Below are positions 42,357 through 51,269 of a DNA stretch of 62,837 nucleotides, piece by piece. Each line of letters starts with the position of its first letter. Positions within the stretch are counted from its first letter, which is position 1. The DNA is from Pseudonocardia sulfidoxydans NBRC 16205 (GTDB lineage: Bacteria; Actinomycetota; Actinomycetes; Mycobacteriales; Pseudonocardiaceae): assembly GCF_007989085.1 (NCBI RefSeq), contig NZ_BJVJ01000036.1:1-62837 (forward strand), in the 5' to 3' direction. The notes below the pieces were generated by a model. It did no database searches. It was not told where the DNA came from and saw nothing but the letters and a program-made list of their open reading frames with translations. Position numbers and translations under genes: made by a program.

Positions 42357-43985
42357 TCACCGGTCGAGCCACATGTTCGCGAAGAACGTGTCGCGGGTCA
42401 GATACCGCTGCATGCCTTCGACCTCGGGCTTCGCGATCGTCGACAGGTAGCCGCGGCTGTAGTACGCGACCGCCAGGTCGTCGTTGGTGAGCTGCTGGAC
42501 CTGCTGGTAGGCCTTCGCGAGCTCGTCCGGGTCCGTCGTCGACACCGCCGTGTCGAGCAGGGCGTCGACCTGAGGGTTCGAGTATTCGCCGTAGTTCGTG
42601 CTGCCACCGCTGTGGAACAGGTTGTAGGCGCCCGGGAACGGGGTGTCGGTGGGCCCGCCGACCCAGCCCGCGATCTGGAAGTCGTGGCTCTGCACAACGC
42701 TCGAGGAGTACTGCGCGAGGTCGTAGAACTGGACCTGGATGTCGATACCGGCTGCCTTGAGCTGGGCCTGCAGGAACTCCGCGAACGCGACGCGGTTGGG
42801 CGCGTTGGTCGTCTTGTACTGGACGGTCGCGTTGCCGCCACCGGCCTTGTAGTCGGCGACGAGCTGCTTGGCCTTCTCGATGTCGAACGCGGGCCAGCTG
42901 TCGCGCGACTGCTGGGTCGAGTACGGCGTGTCGTCGCCGAAGTAGCCGCTCGCGCGCTCCATCTGGCCGCGGTACTGGCTGGCGGCCAACGCGTTCAGGT
43001 CGATCGAGCGGATCACGGCCTCACGCATCCGCCGGTCGTCGAACGGTGCCTTCTGCTGGTTGAAGTAGATGTACTCCGCCCCGTTGCCGGAGCCGTAGTA
43101 GACCTTCAGGTTCGGGTTGCCCAGACCGCGGATCAGCTCGGTGTGATAGCCGCCGAACATCACGTCGACGTCACCGTTCTCGATCGAGGCGTAGCGGGTC
43201 TCGGTGTCGGGCAGCGGCCGGAACTCCAGGCCGTCCAGATGCGGGAGCCCCTGCTGCCAGTAGTTCGGGTTCTTCGACAGGGTCAGCTTGGAGTCGCGCA
43301 CCCAGCTGCTGAACACGAACGGCCCGGCCCCGACCGGCTCCTTCGCGATCCCGGCCTCGCCCTTCTCCTGCAACGCCTTCGGGGAGACGATCGTGCCGAG
43401 GTTGCCGGAGCTGAACGGCAGCGCGAACAGCTGCGGGAACGTGCCGCTGGGGTTCTTCAACGTGAACTCGACGGTCGTCGGGTCGACCGCGCGCATCGAT
43501 CCGATGACGACGGCGTACCGGTTCGAGGGCGAGGACTTCTTGTCGATGTGGCGCTGCACGTTGGTGATGACGGACTGGGCGTCGAGCGGCGTGCCGTCGG
43601 AGAACGTCACCTCGGGGCGCAGGCCCATCCGCCAGGTGGTGCCGTTGTCGGTGGTGTCCATCGACTTGGCCAGGTAGGGCTGGGGGACGCCCTTGTCGTC
43701 GAGCTTGAGCAGTGAGTCGTAGACGGCCAGGGCGGCCATGTTGGAGTTCTGGATGGTCGGGTCGAAACTGACGATCTCGCGGTCCTCGGCGAGGATCAGC
43801 GTGCCGCCGTTCTTCGCGGGGGCCTCGGTGGCGAGGTCGTCGCCGAACGGGTTCACGGTCCGCAGCTCGGGCCCGTCCGCGCCGCCGCCGGCGTTGCTGC
43901 CGCAGGCCGTGAGCAGGAGGGTGCCGACCGCGAGGACCGCTACCGCGGCGCGGGTGGGCCAGCGGCGTGGGAGAGACCGGTTCAT
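42357..43985 (-). CDS. Peptide/nickel-type ABC transporter substrate-binding lipoprotein (SBP_bac_5)
   Basis: 542 residues from an ATG at 43985, chosen because it places the signal peptide at the N-terminus (RSLPRRWPTRAA, a hydrophobic core and lipobox LLTACGS). The mature protein is a family-5 solute-binding protein (DREIVSFDPT, then EPVGAGPFVF). No permease or ATPase is nearby. It is the first gene of the acyl-CoA operon, so it may capture the substrate catabolised by the downstream enzymes. The mRNA has G-rich sequence before the start. Confidence 0.92.
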   Translation of the reverse strand: MNRSLPRRWPTRAAVAVLAVGTLLLTACGSNAGGGADGPELRTVNPFGDDLATEAPAKNGGTLILAEDREIVSFDPTIQNSNMAALAVYDSLLKLDDKGVPQPYLAKSMDTTDNGTTWRMGLRPEVTFSDGTPLDAQSVITNVQRHIDKKSSPSNRYAVVIGSMRAVDPTTVEFTLKNPSGTFPQLFALPFSSGNLGTIVSPKALQEKGEAGIAKEPVGAGPFVFSSWVRDSKLTLSKNPNYWQQGLPHLDGLEFRPLPDTETRYASIENGDVDVMFGGYHTELIRGLGNPNLKVYYGSGNGAEYIYFNQQKAPFDDRRMREAVIRSIDLNALAASQYRGQMERASGYFGDDTPYSTQQSRDSWPAFDIEKAKQLVADYKAGGGNATVQYKTTNAPNRVAFAEFLQAQLKAAGIDIQVQFYDLAQYSSSVVQSHDFQIAGWVGGPTDTPFPGAYNLFHSGGSTNYGEYSNPQVDALLDTAVSTTDPDELAKAYQQVQQLTNDDLAVAYYSRGYLSTIAKPEVEGMQRYLTRDTFFANMWLDR

Positions 43986-44090
43986 ACCGGCACCACCCCC
44001 CTGGGGCACTGGTGCAGCGTTCCGGTCAGCTCGTCCGTCGACAGTGACGGCAACACCCATGGTGGGCCTCCCGCTCTCGGTATGAAACGG

Positions 44091-44120
44091 ACCGTAGCGA
44101 TGTGGCCCCAATTATGGCAA
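44091..44120 (-). promoter_or_regulatory. Candidate sigma-70-type promoter of the acyl-CoA operon
   Basis: On the minus strand TTGCCA (44120-44115) is followed by an 18-base spacer and TACGGT, a fair match to -35 and -10 elements. It lies about 105 bases upstream of the solute-binding protein start and is flanked by the palindrome at 44124. I infer it from spacing; no start site is known. Confidence 0.4.
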
Positions 44121-44123
44121 CCA

Positions 44124-44137
44124 GATTGTTAACAATC
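44124..44137. promoter_or_regulatory. Perfect palindrome GATTGTTAACAATC, likely GntR-type operator
   Basis: Fourteen bases, perfectly palindromic and AT-rich in a very GC-rich neighbourhood. The core TTGTTAACAA fits the TnGTnnACnA pattern of FadR-type GntR regulators. It lies 3 bases upstream of the candidate -35 of the acyl-CoA operon. No GntR gene is in the window. Confidence 0.55.
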
Positions 44138-44168
44138 ATGGTGACGGCGAGGGCGGGTTGGAGCGCGG

Positions 44169-44624
44169 TCACACCTGGGCCCGCACCCACTCGACCAGAC
44201 CGGGCATCGCCGACTCGATCAACAGGAGGACCTCGTCGAATCCCTCCGGCGGGCCGTAGAAGGGGTCGGGGACCTCGGCGTCGGAGGGGGCCTGCGGGTC
44301 GAACGAACGCAGCAGCCGCACCCGGTCGGGCTCGGGCACCTGCCTGCGCAGCAGGGTCAGGTGCCCGCGGTCGAGCGCCACCACCAGATCGGCCGACAGG
44401 CTCTCGGAGTCGATCTGGCGTGCCACGTGGTCGGTGTCGTAACCCTTGCTGCGCAACAGTTCCACGACCCGGGGGTCGGCGGGCTCACCGGCGTGCCACC
44501 CGCCCGTCCCGGCGCTGGTGACGACGACGTCACGCACACCGGCGCGGTCGAGATGGGCGCGGAGCACCTGCGCGGCCATGGGGGAGCGGCAGATGTTGCC
44601 CGTACAGACGAAACTGACATGCAC
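44169..44624 (-). CDS. ptpA: Low-molecular-weight protein tyrosine phosphatase
   Basis: 151 residues from a GTG at 44624. The P-loop at the N-terminus is CTGNICRS (C-x5-R-S) and the general acid lies in DPFYG near residue 120. It removes phosphate from tyrosine in proteins. In mycobacteria this gene starts a conserved block with a cobC-like aminotransferase, Nif3, a zinc-ribbon protein and a phosphatase, seen here divergently. Confidence 0.93.
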   Translation of the reverse strand: MHVSFVCTGNICRSPMAAQVLRAHLDRAGVRDVVVTSAGTGGWHAGEPADPRVVELLRSKGYDTDHVARQIDSESLSADLVVALDRGHLTLLRRQVPEPDRVRLLRSFDPQAPSDAEVPDPFYGPPEGFDEVLLLIESAMPGLVEWVRAQV

Positions 44625-44752
44625 CCGGCCACCGTAGGGCGCACCACCCGCGGTGCACGCCCGCGCGAGCCGGATCACAAACCGGGCAGGCCCCCGGCGT
44701 CACGGCTCGTCCCGGCAAGACGCCCGGACCGATCACCGTAGGGTGACGTCCC

Positions 44753-45844
44753 ATGGTGGCAGACCACGACGACCCCGGCCCGCTCCCCGCGGATCCGCTG
44801 CGTCACCACGGCGACGTCGAGACCGCGCCCGGCCTGCTCGACCTCGCCGTCAACGTGCAGGGCGACGCGCCGCCGCGGTGGCTGCGCGACCGGCTGGCCG
44901 CAGCGCTCGACGACCTCGCCGCCTACCCGACGGCCGCCCACGACGCCGCCGCCCGCGAGGCCGTCGCGGTCCGGCACGCCCGCTCCGTGGACGACGTCCT
45001 CGTGCTGGCAGGCAGCGCCGAGGGCTTCGCGATGCTCCCGCGGCTGCGGCCCGCGCTCGCCGCCGTCGTGCACCCCGGGTTCACCGAGCCCGAGGCCGCG
45101 CTGCGCGACGCCGGCGTCCCGGTCGCCCGCGTCCTCACCGACGCCGACGACGGGCACCGCCTCGACCCGGCCGCCGTGCCCACCGACGCGGACCTCGTCG
45201 TCGTCGGCAACCCCACCAACCCGACCGGTGTGCTGCATCCCGCCGACACGCTGCGCGCCCTGGCCCGGCCGGGGCGGACGCTCGTCGTCGACGAGGCGTT
45301 CGCCGACGCCGTGCCGGGCGAGCCCGAGTCCCTCGCCGCTGCCGCCGGTGTCCCGGGGCTGCTGGTGCTGCGCAGCCTCACCAAGACGTGGGCGTTGGCC
45401 GGGCTGCGCGCCGGCTACGCCCTCGGTGCCCCGGAACTCCTTGCGCGCCTTGCGGTGGGGCGGCCGCACTGGCCCGTCGGCACCCTGGTGCTGGAGGCGG
45501 TGCGGGCGTGCAGCGAGCCCGCCGCGCTCGCCGCGGCCGCCGACGCCGCCGCGCAGCTCGCGGACCGGCGCGCCACGCAGGCCGCCGCACTGGCTGCGGT
45601 CCCCGGGGTGCACGTGGCCCCCGGTGTCGCGCCCTACCTGCTGCTCACCCTGCCCGCCGGCACCGGCCCGGCGGTGCGCGACCGCTTGCGCGCCAGGGGG
45701 ATCGCCGTCCGCCGGGGCGACACGTTCCCCGGCCTCGGACCCGACCACGTCCGTGTCGCCGTCCGCGCCCCACACGTCGCCGCCCGCCTCGCCGACGCCC
45801 TCCGGGACGCCCTCGCCGACGTCACCCGGGAGGCCGCCGCATGA
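44753..45844 (+). CDS. Rv2231c/CobC-like PLP-dependent aminotransferase
   Basis: 363 residues of fold-type I. The cofactor lysine is in [15 protein letters not shown], and GNPTNPTGV and the VDEAFAD segment support PLP binding. It is related to histidinol-phosphate aminotransferase and to the cobalamin enzyme CobC that decarboxylates threonine phosphate; neither activity is proven for this group. It heads a four-gene, 4-base-overlapping run. Confidence 0.88.
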   Translation: MVADHDDPGPLPADPLRHHGDVETAPGLLDLAVNVQGDAPPRWLRDRLAAALDDLAAYPTAAHDAAAREAVAVRHARSVDDVLVLAGSAEGFAMLPRLRPALAAVVHPGFTEPEAALRDAGVPVARVLTDADDGHRLDPAAVPTDADLVVVGNPTNPTGVLHPADTLRALARPGRTLVVDEAFADAVPGEPESLAAAAGVPGLLVLRSLTKTWALAGLRAGYALGAPELLARLAVGRPHWPVGTLVLEAVRACSEPAALAAAADAAAQLADRRATQAAALAAVPGVHVAPGVAPYLLLTLPAGTGPAVRDRLRARGIAVRRGDTFPGLGPDHVRVAVRAPHVAARLADALRDALADVTREAAA

Positions 45845-46989
45845 CCACCCTGCGCGAGGTCGTCGCCGCCCTCGACGCCGCCTACCCGCCGCGGCTCGCC
45901 GCCGACTGGGACGCCGTCGGCCTCGTCTGCGGCGACCCCGACGACGAGGTCCGCCGCGTCCACATCGCCGTCGACCCCGTCGCCGAGACCGTCGACGAGG
46001 CGCTCGCCGCCGGTGCCGACCTGCTCGTCACCCACCATCCGCTGCTGCTGCGCGGCGTCCACGGCGTCGGCGCCGACACCCCCAAGGGGGCGTTGCTGCA
46101 CAGGCTGATCCGCGGTGGCGCCGGCCTCTTCACCGCCCACACCAACGCCGACTCCGCCTCGCCTGGGGTGTCCGACGCGCTCGCCGCCGCGATCGGCCTC
46201 ACCGTCGAGGGGCCGCTGCAGGCCGCGCCCGCACCGGCGCTCGACAAGATCATCGCGTTCGTCCCGACCGGCCCCGAGCTCACCACCGTCCACGAGGCCC
46301 TCTCCGACGCCGGCGCCGGGCACATCGGCGACTACAGCCACTGCTCCTTCGCGACGGCGGGGACCGGCCAGTTCCTGCCCCACGAGGGCGCCCGGCCCAC
46401 GATCGGCGCCGTCGGCAAGCTCGAACGCGTCGCCGAGACCCGCATCGAGATGGTGCTGCCCCGGCACCGCCGTGCCGCCGTCGTCGCCGCGCTGCTGGCC
46501 TCCCACCCCTACGAGGAACCGGCCTACGACGTCCTCGAGCTCGCCGAGCTGCCCTCCCAACTCGGGCTCGGCCGGATCGGGACGCTCGACACCGCGGAAC
46601 CGTTGTCCGCCTTCACCGATCGTGTCGCCGCGGGCCTGCCCGCCACCGCGTGGGGCGTGCGCGCCGCGGGCGATCCCGACCGGATGGTCCGGCGCGTCGC
46701 GGTGTGCGGTGGCGCCGGCGACTCCGCCCTCGACGCCGCCGCGGCCGCGGGCGTCGACGCCTACGTCACCGCCGACCTGCGCCACCATCCCGCCTCCGAA
46801 CACGTCCTCGCCGGGACCGGTCCCCGCCCGCCGCGGCCGGCGCTCGTCGACGTCGCACACTGGGCGTCGGAATGGCCGTGGTGCGCGCAGGCCGCCGACG
46901 TCGTCCGCGCCGCGACAGGCGGTAGCGTCGACGTCGGTGTCTCGCGGTTGCGGACCGACCCGTGGACCATCGGAAGGAACCCCACATGA
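45841..46989 (+). CDS. Nif3-like dinuclear metal centre protein
   Basis: 382 residues. The metal ligands lie in [12 protein letters not shown] at the N-terminus and in a later [11 protein letters not shown] segment. The insert between the two halves makes it a long-form family member, as in Gram-positive bacteria. The family is widespread; its function is unclear (GTP cyclohydrolase-like or RNA-related roles have been proposed). It overlaps the aminotransferase stop and the zinc-ribbon start. Confidence 0.92.
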   Translation: MTTLREVVAALDAAYPPRLAADWDAVGLVCGDPDDEVRRVHIAVDPVAETVDEALAAGADLLVTHHPLLLRGVHGVGADTPKGALLHRLIRGGAGLFTAHTNADSASPGVSDALAAAIGLTVEGPLQAAPAPALDKIIAFVPTGPELTTVHEALSDAGAGHIGDYSHCSFATAGTGQFLPHEGARPTIGAVGKLERVAETRIEMVLPRHRRAAVVAALLASHPYEEPAYDVLELAELPSQLGLGRIGTLDTAEPLSAFTDRVAAGLPATAWGVRAAGDPDRMVRRVAVCGGAGDSALDAAAAAGVDAYVTADLRHHPASEHVLAGTGPRPPRPALVDVAHWASEWPWCAQAADVVRAATGGSVDVGVSRLRTDPWTIGRNPT

Positions 46990-47726
46990 AGGCCGACCCG
47001 GCCGACCAACGCCGGCTGCTGGACCTCGCGGAGGTCGACGCCGAGCTGGCCCGGCTCGCCCACCGTCGCCGCACCCTCCCCGAGGACGGCGAGCACGCCA
47101 CCGCGGAGAAGGCGGTGCAGGCGGCCAAGGACAAGCTGGTCGGCATCGAGACCTCCGCGGGGGACCTCGACCGCGACATCCGCCGCATCGAGCGCGACGT
47201 CGAGGGCGTGCGCGCCCGCACCGTCCGCGACCAGGAGATGCTGGCGTCGGCCGGGGTCGGTGCCAAGCAGGCCTCCGACCTGCAGCACGAGCTCGAGACC
47301 CTCGCCCGCCGCCAGGGCGTCCTGGAGGACGAGCAGCTCGAGATCATGGAGCAGCGCGAAGCCGTCGGCATCGACCTCGACCACGCCCGCGGTGAGCTCG
47401 CCACCGCGGAGGAGACGCTGACCGACGTCGGCGCCCGCCGTGACTCCGCGCTCGCCGACATCACCGCCTCCGAGGCGGGCAGGCGACGCGCCCGCGCCGA
47501 CGCGGTCGCCTCGATCGGCGCCGCCGACCTGCTCGCCGCCTACGAGACCCGCCTGAGCCAGGGCCGGGTCGGGGCCGGGCTGCTGCGCGAACGCCGTTGC
47601 GGCGCATGCCGTCTGGAGCTCGACCGGACGTTCATCGGCCAGCTGCGCGCCGCCGCTGCCGACGACGTCGTCCACTGCGAGGAGTGCGGCGCCATCCTCG
47701 TCCGCACCCCGGAGTCGGGTCTGTGA
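46986..47726 (+). CDS. C4-type zinc-ribbon coiled-coil protein
   Basis: 246 residues. A long coiled-coil (about 5-180, heptad-like with many Ala, Glu and Arg) precedes a C-terminal zinc ribbon, with CGAC and CEEC pairs. It is the actinobacterial homolog of Rv2229c, and relatives are predicted to bind nucleic acid. It overlaps Nif3 and the phosphatase gene by 4 bases each. Confidence 0.9.
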   Translation: MKADPADQRRLLDLAEVDAELARLAHRRRTLPEDGEHATAEKAVQAAKDKLVGIETSAGDLDRDIRRIERDVEGVRARTVRDQEMLASAGVGAKQASDLQHELETLARRQGVLEDEQLEIMEQREAVGIDLDHARGELATAEETLTDVGARRDSALADITASEAGRRRARADAVASIGAADLLAAYETRLSQGRVGAGLLRERRCGACRLELDRTFIGQLRAAAADDVVHCEECGAILVRTPESGL

Positions 47727-48385
47727 CGTCGTCCGCCCCGGCGGCGAGCGCCGCCTGGACCGGGCAGGTCGGCGCCCCCACCCGGATGCTGCTGCTGCGC
47801 CACGGCCAGACGCCGCTGTCGGTGGAGCGCCGCTACTCCGGTCACGGGGACCCCGAGCTCAGCGACCTCGGCCGCGCCCAGGCCGCCGGCGCCGCCGCCC
47901 GGCTCGCCGGCGTCACCGGGATCGCGGCCGTCCTCACCTCGCCGCTGCGCCGCACGCGCGCCACGGCCCAGGCGGTCGCCGACGCGACGGGGGCGCCGCT
48001 GGTCGTGCGCGACGGTCTGATCGAGACGAACTTCGGAACCTGGGACGGGCTCACCTTCGCCGAGGCGCGCGAGCTCGATCCCGACGCCCACGCCCGCTGG
48101 CTGGGCAGCCAGGACGTCGCCCCGCCCGGGGGAGAGAGCTTCGCGCAGGTCGGCGCCCGGGTGGTGGTCGAGCGGGACGCGATCCTCGCCGAGTACCCGG
48201 CGTCGACGGTCGTCGTCGTCAGCCACGTGACGCCGATCAAGCTGCTGCTGCAGCAGGCGCTGGGCGCGGGCCCGTCGATCCTCTACCGGCTGCACCTGGA
48301 CACCGCGTCGCTGTCCATCGCCGACTTCTATCCCGACGGCGGCACCTCGGTCCGGCTGGTGAACGACACCTCGCACCTGCCCTGA
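47723..48385 (+). CDS. Histidine phosphatase family protein (lacks the usual RNase HI domain)
   Basis: 220 residues. The phosphatase catalytic motif is LLLRHGQTPLS, with the second histidine in VVSHVTPIK. In mycobacteria the gene at this position (Rv2228c) is a fusion with an N-terminal RNase HI of about 150 residues; here only about 20 residues precede the phosphatase domain. Substrate is unknown; acid phosphatase and alpha-ribazole phosphatase activities are found in the family. The GTG overlaps the previous stop. Confidence 0.9.
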   Translation: MTSSAPAASAAWTGQVGAPTRMLLLRHGQTPLSVERRYSGHGDPELSDLGRAQAAGAAARLAGVTGIAAVLTSPLRRTRATAQAVADATGAPLVVRDGLIETNFGTWDGLTFAEARELDPDAHARWLGSQDVAPPGGESFAQVGARVVVERDAILAEYPASTVVVVSHVTPIKLLLQQALGAGPSILYRLHLDTASLSIADFYPDGGTSVRLVNDTSHLP

Positions 48386-48396
48386 TCGCCGGTCGT

Positions 48397-48430
48397 GGTG
48401 GATCGGCGACGGATGCGTCGCCGATCCGCC
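48397..48430. terminator. Stem-loop between convergent genes
   Basis: GGATCGGCGAC (48400-48410) and GTCGCCGATCC (48417-48427) are perfect inverted repeats around a 6-base loop, extendable by about 3 bp. It lies 14 bases after the phosphatase stop and just before the end of the convergent transporter gene, so it probably terminates both. Confidence 0.65.
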
Positions 48431-48441
48431 TCATCCCATGA

Positions 48442-49725
48442 TCACAGGCCTGCTACGCGCAGGGCCAGCCACAGTGCGCAGGTCGCGGCAGCGAGCGCGG
48501 CGGGGACGGTCAGCAGGCCCAGCCTCGTGAACTCGCCCGGCGCGACCCGGGTGCCGCGCGCGCCCAGGATCTGCCGCCACAGCAACGTCGCCAGCGACCC
48601 GACGAACGTCAGGTTCGGGCCGATGTTCACCCCCAGCAGGACGGCGAGGACCAGGCCGGTCCGGGTGCTCGGGGGAGCGGTCGCGACCACGTCGAGCAGC
48701 ACCAGCGTCGCCGGGATGTTGTTGACGACGTTCGCCAGCACCGCCGCGATCCCCGCCACCGCCAGCAGCACGAGCAGCGAGGTGGCGTCCGGGGTCGGGA
48801 CGAGCCTGCGCAGCAGGTCGGTCAGCCCGTGCGCGCCCACCGCCGCCACCACGATCCCCAGTGCCGGCACGAACAGGCAGAACAGCGGATCGACGGCCCG
48901 CACGACCCCGGCGACGCCGATCCACCGCGTCGTCAGCGAGCGGGCCGCCAGCACCACTGCTCCGGCGGCCGCGACCCAGACGGGCTCCAGCCCGACCGTC
49001 GACGACACCCCGAACCCGACCAGCGTCAGCCCCAGCACGACCAGCGCGAACCGCGGCGGTGCGGTTCCGTTGGCCGGCGTCCTCGGAGTCGTCGTCGGAG
49101 TCGGCGTCGGAGCGGCCGCCGGCAGGTCGGCGCGGAAGAACAACCGCACGACCACGTACTCGACGGCGACCGCCACCAGCCACGGCAGCGCCATCAACCC
49201 CGCGAACCCCAGGAACGACACCCCCGCCGCGCCGAACGCCAGCAGGTTCGTCAGGTTCGACACCGGCAGCAGCAGCGACGCGGAGTTCGACAGGTGCCCG
49301 CACGCGTAGGCATGCGCCCGGCCCGGCACCGCCAGCCGGCGCGCCGTCAGCAACACCACCGGCGTCAGCAGCACCACCGTCGCGTCCAGGCTCAGCACCA
49401 CCGTCGTCGCCGACGCCGCCCCGAACACCAGACCCAGCAGCCGCACCGGCCGCCCCCGCGACCCCACCGCCAGCCGCGCCCCCAACCAGGCGAAGACGCC
49501 CTCGGCCTCGGCGAGCCGGCCCAGCAGCAGGATCGCCGCCAGGAACCCGACCGTCGGCCCCAACGCAGCCACCTCGGCCAGCGCCGCCGGCACCGGCAGC
49601 AACCCCACCGCGACGACGACCGCGGCCGCCGGCACCGCGGCCACCGCCTCGGGCAGCCCACGCGGGCGCACCGCCGCGACGACGAGCACCACGACGAGCA
49701 GCAGCGCCGAGACCGCGGCGGCCAT
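48442..49725 (-). CDS. ArsB/NhaD (SLC13-like) ion transporter
   Basis: 427 residues with about eleven membrane segments and a Pro/Thr-rich cytoplasmic loop near the middle. The GHLSNSASLLLPVSNLTNLL and NIPATLVLLDVV segments are typical of arsenite or Na+/H+-type permeases of this superfamily. The substrate is not evident; there is no arsenic-resistance gene beside it. Its ATG is part of a 15-base direct duplication with a short decoy ORF in front. Confidence 0.85.
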   Translation of the reverse strand: MAAAVSALLLVVVLVVAAVRPRGLPEAVAAVPAAAVVVAVGLLPVPAALAEVAALGPTVGFLAAILLLGRLAEAEGVFAWLGARLAVGSRGRPVRLLGLVFGAASATTVVLSLDATVVLLTPVVLLTARRLAVPGRAHAYACGHLSNSASLLLPVSNLTNLLAFGAAGVSFLGFAGLMALPWLVAVAVEYVVVRLFFRADLPAAAPTPTPTTTPRTPANGTAPPRFALVVLGLTLVGFGVSSTVGLEPVWVAAAGAVVLAARSLTTRWIGVAGVVRAVDPLFCLFVPALGIVVAAVGAHGLTDLLRRLVPTPDATSLLVLLAVAGIAAVLANVVNNIPATLVLLDVVATAPPSTRTGLVLAVLLGVNIGPNLTFVGSLATLLWRQILGARGTRVAPGEFTRLGLLTVPAALAAATCALWLALRVAGL

Positions 49726-49740
49726 CTACGCGGCGGCCAT

Positions 49741-50502
49741 CTACGTCAGGAACAACCAGATCGAGACGCCCACACCGAGGAGGACGACGCACCAGCGCAG
49801 CACGTTCTCCGGCATCCTCCGCGCGATCCGCGCCCCCACGAAACCGCCGACCAGCGTCGCCGGGGCCAGCAGCGCCACCGCCGACCACTCCACCGGTGCG
49901 CGCAGCGAGAAGATCAGCACCGTCACCGTCGCGACGATCAGCGACAGCAGACCCTTCAGCGCGTTCAGCCGGACCAGCCGGTCGTTGGCCAGCAACGACA
50001 GCGTCGAGATCAGGATGACGCCCAGCGCCCCGCCGAAGTAGCCGCCGTACACCGCGGCCAGGAACACCGCGGGCAGCAGCACCCCCATGCGGTCGGGCGC
50101 CTCGGCCTCCGGTGTGCCGATCTTCTTCTTCAGCCACGGCCCGACTGCCATCACCAGGCTCGCCAGCAGCACCAGGACCGGGACGACGGCGTCGAACACG
50201 CTCTGCGGCAACAACAGCAGCAACACGCACCCGACCGCGGCCCCCGCCACCGCCGCCACGGCCGTGAACGCGATCCGGCGGCCCTGCCCCACCAGCTCGG
50301 TCCGCTGCCCCACGACGTTGCCGAGATAGCCGGGCCACTGCGCGATCGAGTTCGTGACGTTCGCGTTCAACGGCGGCAGCCCCACCGCCAGCAGGGCCGG
50401 GAACACCAGCAACGACCCGCCGCCCGCGATGGCGTTCACCGCACCGGCCACCAGGCCCGCCACGAGCAGGAACGTCAGACTTCCGGCGGTCAGGTGCAGC
50501 AC
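49741..50502 (-). CDS. TSUP-family sulfite/anion exporter
   Basis: 253 residues from a GTG at 50502. The open frame extends to 50682, but the extension is Arg/Pro-rich, hydrophilic and overlaps the RNase P RNA gene, so it is probably not coding. About eight membrane segments are visible, with the DUF81 repeats around GAVNAIAGGGSLLVFPALL and YGGYFGGALGVILISTLSLL. The family exports sulfite, sulfoacetate or similar anions. The stop is 15 bases from the ArsB/NhaD gene's start. Confidence 0.85.
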   Translation of the reverse strand: MLHLTAGSLTFLLVAGLVAGAVNAIAGGGSLLVFPALLAVGLPPLNANVTNSIAQWPGYLGNVVGQRTELVGQGRRIAFTAVAAVAGAAVGCVLLLLLPQSVFDAVVPVLVLLASLVMAVGPWLKKKIGTPEAEAPDRMGVLLPAVFLAAVYGGYFGGALGVILISTLSLLANDRLVRLNALKGLLSLIVATVTVLIFSLRAPVEWSAVALLAPATLVGGFVGARIARRMPENVLRWCVVLLGVGVSIWLFLT

Positions 50503-50585
50503 GTCCCGACGGTAATCGGCGTCCTCGGCCTTCGCCGCCGCGACCCCGTGGTGATCGCGCCACACCGGGGGCCCGTAGAGTTCAG

Positions 50586-50995
50586 GGCGCGGACGAGTCG
50601 GTCGGGCGGCCGCGTCGACGGCCTCCGGGTCGTCGCCGAGGAAAGTCCGGACTCCGCAGGGCAGGGTGGTTGTCAACGGCAACCCGGGGCGACCCGCGGG
50701 ACAGTGCCACAGAGAACAGACCGCCTCCGGTGAGAATCGGGGGTAAGGGTGAAACGGTGGTGTAAGAGACCACCAGCACCCCGGGTGACCGGGGTGGCTA
50801 GGTAAACCCCACCCGGAGCAAGGCCAAGAGGCTCCCGCGAGGGAGCTGCGCAGACGTTCGAGGGCGGCCCGTCCGAGTCTGCGGGTAGGCCGCAGGAGTG
50901 CGTCGGCAACGGCGGACCGAGATGGATGGTCGCCGAACGGAGGGCCGCGAGGTCCCCGGGAACAGGATCCGGCTTACAGACCGACTCGTCCGCCC
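50586..50995 (+). ncRNA. rnpB: RNase P RNA, bacterial class A
   Basis: About 410 bases. The conserved core elements appear in order: GAGGAAAGTCCGGACTCC near the 5' end, ACAGACCGCC, a GGTAAGGGTGAAACGGTGG helix, GGTAAACCCCACCCGGAG, then AGATGGATGGTCGCC and the 3' GGATCCGGCTTACAGACC. The 5' GGACGAGTCGG pairs with the 3' CCGACTCGTCC, which sets the boundaries within a few bases. The RNA is the catalytic subunit that trims tRNA 5' leaders. Confidence 0.95.
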
Positions 50996-51108
50996 CGTCT
51001 CCCGCGACAGGTCGCTCGGATCCGAACGACCGTTGCGGCGATTGTCCGAGTCGATACGTCCGAGCGGCGGAGCCCGCGACAGCGCGTCACAATTTCGGCA
51101 GCGAACGA

Positions 51109-51162
51109 CCCCATTTTGGTCACGGTCCGCAATGCAGTGAATTGCATTCTCGCTCAATGGGG
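51109..51162. promoter_or_regulatory. Nested inverted repeats upstream of the defence-like operon
   Basis: Outer arms CCCCATT (51109-51115) and AATGGGG (51156-51162) enclose inner arms AATGCA (51131-51136) and TGCATT (51143-51148) around GTGAAT. The segment is distinctly AT-rich and lies between rnpB and the kinase gene start. Probably an operator or leader hairpin; no matching regulator gene is present. Confidence 0.5.
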
Positions 51163-51269
51163 TGGCTCGAGCAGCGTGCCGAATTCGATCTACTACGGTG
51201 AGTCGCATCCGCGGTCGGGGGACCGGAGAGAACTGGGCCCATGGGGTCCTTCTTCCGGACGGGCCGACG

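Noticed and set aside
50503..50682. N-terminal extension of the TSUP exporter to 50682
   Set aside because: The extra 60 residues are hydrophilic and lie over the 5' part of the RNase P RNA gene; a GTG at 50502 gives a normal membrane-protein start.
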